Of a stretch of 7,743 nucleotides of DNA, positions 6,267 to 7,743 are shown one piece after another. Numbering within the stretch: position 1 is the first letter of the stretch; every line of letters begins with the position of its first letter. The DNA is from an uncultured Muribaculum sp. Its GTDB lineage: Bacteria; Bacteroidota; Bacteroidia; Bacteroidales; Muribaculaceae. Both the position numbers and the translations under genes were made by a program. The notes below the pieces were generated by a model that saw nothing but the letters and a program-made list of their open reading frames with translations, was not told where the DNA came from and did no database searches. The DNA lies in the NCBI GenBank assembly GCA_947573015.1, contig CANPDS010000119.1, forward strand, positions 1-7,743. The letters run 5' to 3'.

Positions 6267-7343
6267 ATGACAACCGATCAGGACGAACTCTACTATATGG
6301 CCATCGATCTGCTCACAGAGTTGATAGCCACACCATCCCTAAGCCGCGACGAGACTAAGGCTGCCGACATTGTCGAGACTTGGCTGCACCAAGCCGGAGC
6401 ATTGCCCAAACGTAATGGCAACAATGTATGGGCTATTGCCCCTGACTTCGATCCGGCACGACACACGTTGCTGCTCAACTCCCATATAGATACCGTGAAA
6501 CCGGTAGAAGGATGGACACGCGACCCCTTCTCCCCTACAGATGATCCTGCGGAAGAACGCCTTTACGGACTGGGGAGCAACGATGCCGGAGCATCGCTCG
6601 TGTCGCTCCTTGCCACATTCGTATATATGAGTCAGCAGAAGCGCACCTACAATCTCGTGATGCTCGCTTCAGCGGAGGAAGAAGTGAGCGGCAGGAATGG
6701 TATAGAGTCAGTGATACCGATATTGCCACCTATCGATGTGGCGATCGTAGGCGAGCCAACCGGCATGCATCCGGCTGTAGCAGAGAAAGGGCTGATGGTA
6801 CTCGACTGCGTGGCGACAGGCGTGGCCGGTCATGCAGCGCGCAACGAAGGTGTCAACGCCATATACAAAGCCTTCGATGCCATAAACACGCTCCGCTCAC
6901 TGACATTTCCCAAAGTATCGCCCACACTGGGACCCGTAAAAATATCCGTAACGCAGATCGAAGCGGGAACACAGCATAATGTCGTGCCTGACACATGCCG
7001 CTTTGTAGCCGATGTGCGTACTACCGATGCCTATTCCAACATCGAGACACTTCAATTGATGCGCGATGCAATTCCTGAATGTACGCTAACGCCACGCTCC
7101 ACACGGCTCAATCCATCATCAATCGCTGCAGATCATCCTATAGTGGAACGGCTCACCATGATGGGCCGCACACCATTTGGGTCACCTACCCTCAGCGATC
7201 AGGCGCTTATGCCATGGCCTTCCGTAAAATGCGGTCCGGGCGACTCAGCACGCTCCCACACTCCCGACGAATACATACATCCCAAAGAGATCCGAGAGGC
7301 AATCTCAATCTACATCCGTCTCCTATCCGGTCTGAACATATAA
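6267..7343 (+). CDS. argE: M20-family metallo-deacylase, ArgE-like (N-acyl-ornithine/citrulline deacylase)
   Basis: The 358-residue product is a two-zinc M20 peptidase-family hydrolase, probably cytosolic (no signal peptide). The metal and catalytic residues are all visible: H73 and D75 in NSHIDTV, D106 in GLGSNDAGAS, E137-E138 in ASAEEEVSG (base and ligand), E163 in VGEPTG, and H331 in SARSHTPDE. The dimerisation-domain histidine H189 lies in GVAGHAARNEGVNAI. The Bacteroidota ArgE-like pattern SDQALMPWPSVKCGPGDSARSHT is typical. In many Bacteroidota arginine synthesis runs through N-succinylated intermediates, so the substrate may be an N-succinyl compound such as N-succinylcitrulline and not N-acetylornithine. 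No other arg gene is in the window, so the substrate is inferred from family resemblance. ATG at 6267 fits the M20 N-terminus; an in-frame ATG at 6033 lies in kduD antisense and is rejected. It is divergent from the kdu operon. Confidence 0.85.
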   Translation: MTTDQDELYYMAIDLLTELIATPSLSRDETKAADIVETWLHQAGALPKRNGNNVWAIAPDFDPARHTLLLNSHIDTVKPVEGWTRDPFSPTDDPAEERLYGLGSNDAGASLVSLLATFVYMSQQKRTYNLVMLASAEEEVSGRNGIESVIPILPPIDVAIVGEPTGMHPAVAEKGLMVLDCVATGVAGHAARNEGVNAIYKAFDAINTLRSLTFPKVSPTLGPVKISVTQIEAGTQHNVVPDTCRFVADVRTTDAYSNIETLQLMRDAIPECTLTPRSTRLNPSSIAADHPIVERLTMMGRTPFGSPTLSDQALMPWPSVKCGPGDSARSHTPDEYIHPKEIREAISIYIRLLSGLNI

Positions 7344-7492
7344 GTGCTAATGGTATTCTAACCCAGAGTCTTTTATGCCGAATTTTAATCCATTTTCACA
7401 TTTGATATGTCAATTTCACTTAATTTCATGGGTCTACTATTAAATAGATTTAAGGTTGTGGGATTGCATGCTACGGATTTAAACTAAAGCGT

Positions 7493-7500
7493 TATTTTTG
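7493..7500 (+). promoter_or_regulatory. Possible -7 box for the right-edge gene
   Basis: TATTTTTG fits TAnnTTTG. No TTTG-like -33 element is seen 19-21 nt upstream, so the promoter is incomplete by consensus or activator-dependent. It would give a leader of roughly 90 nt that carries the AATTTTAACA repeats. Confidence 0.4.
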
Positions 7501-7517
7501 CGTCCAAACTCTGAAAC

Positions 7518-7554
7518 GTTAAATTTTAACATTCACCACTCTTGAATTTTAACA
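7518..7554 (+). repeat. Palindrome GTTAAATTTTAAC and direct repeats AATTTTAACA
   Basis: GTTAAATTTTAAC (7518-7530) is a perfect inverted repeat about one central base. The 10-mer AATTTTAACA occurs at 7522-7531 and again at 7545-7554, a start-to-start distance of 23 bp or about two helical turns. A related GAATTTTAA also lies at 7380-7388. In AT-rich DNA some repetition is expected, but the spacing before an ATG fits a regulator site. Confidence 0.45.
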
Positions 7555-7597
7555 CTTATCCTTTCTCAAAAACAAACTAACTCAATCATATTCATCT

Positions 7598-7743
7598 ATG
7601 AATCTGTACGCAAAAACCGCCATGCTGGCCTGTGGCGTAGCCGTAGCCAGCTCAGCCATCACTATGGTGGCTGTAAACAATATCGGCAACACCGACAATG
7701 TGGCACAATCAATCACCACCCTCTTCAATGAAGACGGAACAAC
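7598..7743 (+). CDS. N-terminal fragment of an exported or membrane-anchored protein (possible HtrA/Do-like protease), cut by the right edge
   Basis: The frame opens with ATG at 7598 and stays open for 48 codons to the window end. The N-terminus is MNLYAKTAMLACGVAVASSA followed by ITMVAVNNIGN, with a hydrophobic stretch at about residues 8-25, then a polar segment NTDNVAQSITTLFNEDGT. This fits a signal anchor or an uncleaved signal peptide. Cys12 is not in a good lipobox (MLAC, with a very short basic region), so a lipoprotein is less likely. The pattern reminds me of the start of Bacteroidota Do/HtrA periplasmic serine proteases, but the visible part has no catalytic motif, so the family is only a guess. 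The presence of a real gene is fairly sure given the long upstream control region, the A-rich stretch before the ATG and the signal sequence. Confidence 0.65.
   Translation, partial: MNLYAKTAMLACGVAVASSAITMVAVNNIGNTDNVAQSITTLFNEDGT

Larger units (their letters stand above)
7344..7597 (+). other. AT-rich intergenic region upstream of the right-edge gene
   Basis: This 254-bp stretch has no supportable gene and no clear terminator hairpin after the deacylase stop. It holds a small palindrome CTATTAAATAG (7437-7447), one TAnnTTTG box (7493-7500), a palindrome overlapping a pair of direct repeats (7518-7554), and an A-rich stretch before the next ATG. Its length and repeats suggest it mainly serves to control the downstream gene. 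Confidence 0.6.

Noticed and set aside
7401..7428. A TTTG plus TAATTTCA pair as a promoter in the right intergenic gap
   Set aside because: The spacer is only 16 nt and the second box has two mismatches at key bases of TAnnTTTG.
7598..7640. Lipobox at Cys12 of the right-edge protein
   Set aside because: The residues before the Cys are MLA and not an L/V/I-led lipobox, and the basic region plus hydrophobic core before it are too short.

Overview
The window looks like a piece of a Bacteroidota chromosome, most likely order Bacteroidales (a Muribaculaceae-type gut lineage is plausible but not proven). Evidence for this: moderate-GC genes with AT-rich gaps, TAnnTTTG-type promoter boxes, weak Shine-Dalgarno signals, a Bacteroidota-style signal peptide ending in ASA|Q, a DUF4861 lipoprotein, and the eukaryote-like type of isoleucyl-tRNA synthetase. 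No mobile element, CRISPR array, tRNA or rRNA was seen.

Layout, left to right. Positions 1-1506 (minus strand) hold the first 502 residues of ileS; the gene runs off the left edge. Its leader (about 105 nt) and a good promoter lie at 1507-1651. The promoter abuts a strong terminator hairpin at 1649-1703 that ends the next operon. Positions 1741-6145 (minus strand) are a compact four-gene operon, transcribed right to left: kduD-type dehydrogenase, DUF4861 lipoprotein, galactitol-type PTS EIIC permease homologue, kduI isomerase. The first two genes are 1 nt apart, the second and third overlap by 25 nt, and the last pair is 22 nt apart. A 121-bp gap (6146-6266) carries overlapping divergent promoters. 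On the plus strand follow an M20-family (ArgE-like) deacylase at 6267-7343, a 254-bp AT-rich gap with a promoter box and repeats, and the first 48 codons of an exported or membrane-anchored protein from 7598.

The operon is the notable part. KduI and KduD are consecutive steps of unsaturated-uronate catabolism (4-deoxy-5-keto-uronate to 3-deoxy-2,5-diketo-gluconate to 2-keto-3-deoxygluconate). Here KduI, normally cytosolic, carries a clear N-terminal signal peptide and keeps all its metal ligands, while KduD has none. Between them lie a lipoprotein and a PTS-like permease without IIA or IIB partners. The simplest reading, which is inference, is a split pathway: isomerisation in the periplasm, uptake of the diketo acid (or a relative) by the EIIC homologue, and reduction in the cytoplasm.

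A second point of interest is the ileS active-site signature, which reads GIHH in place of HIGH. This is the swapped form associated with very high mupirocin resistance in type-2 IleRS.
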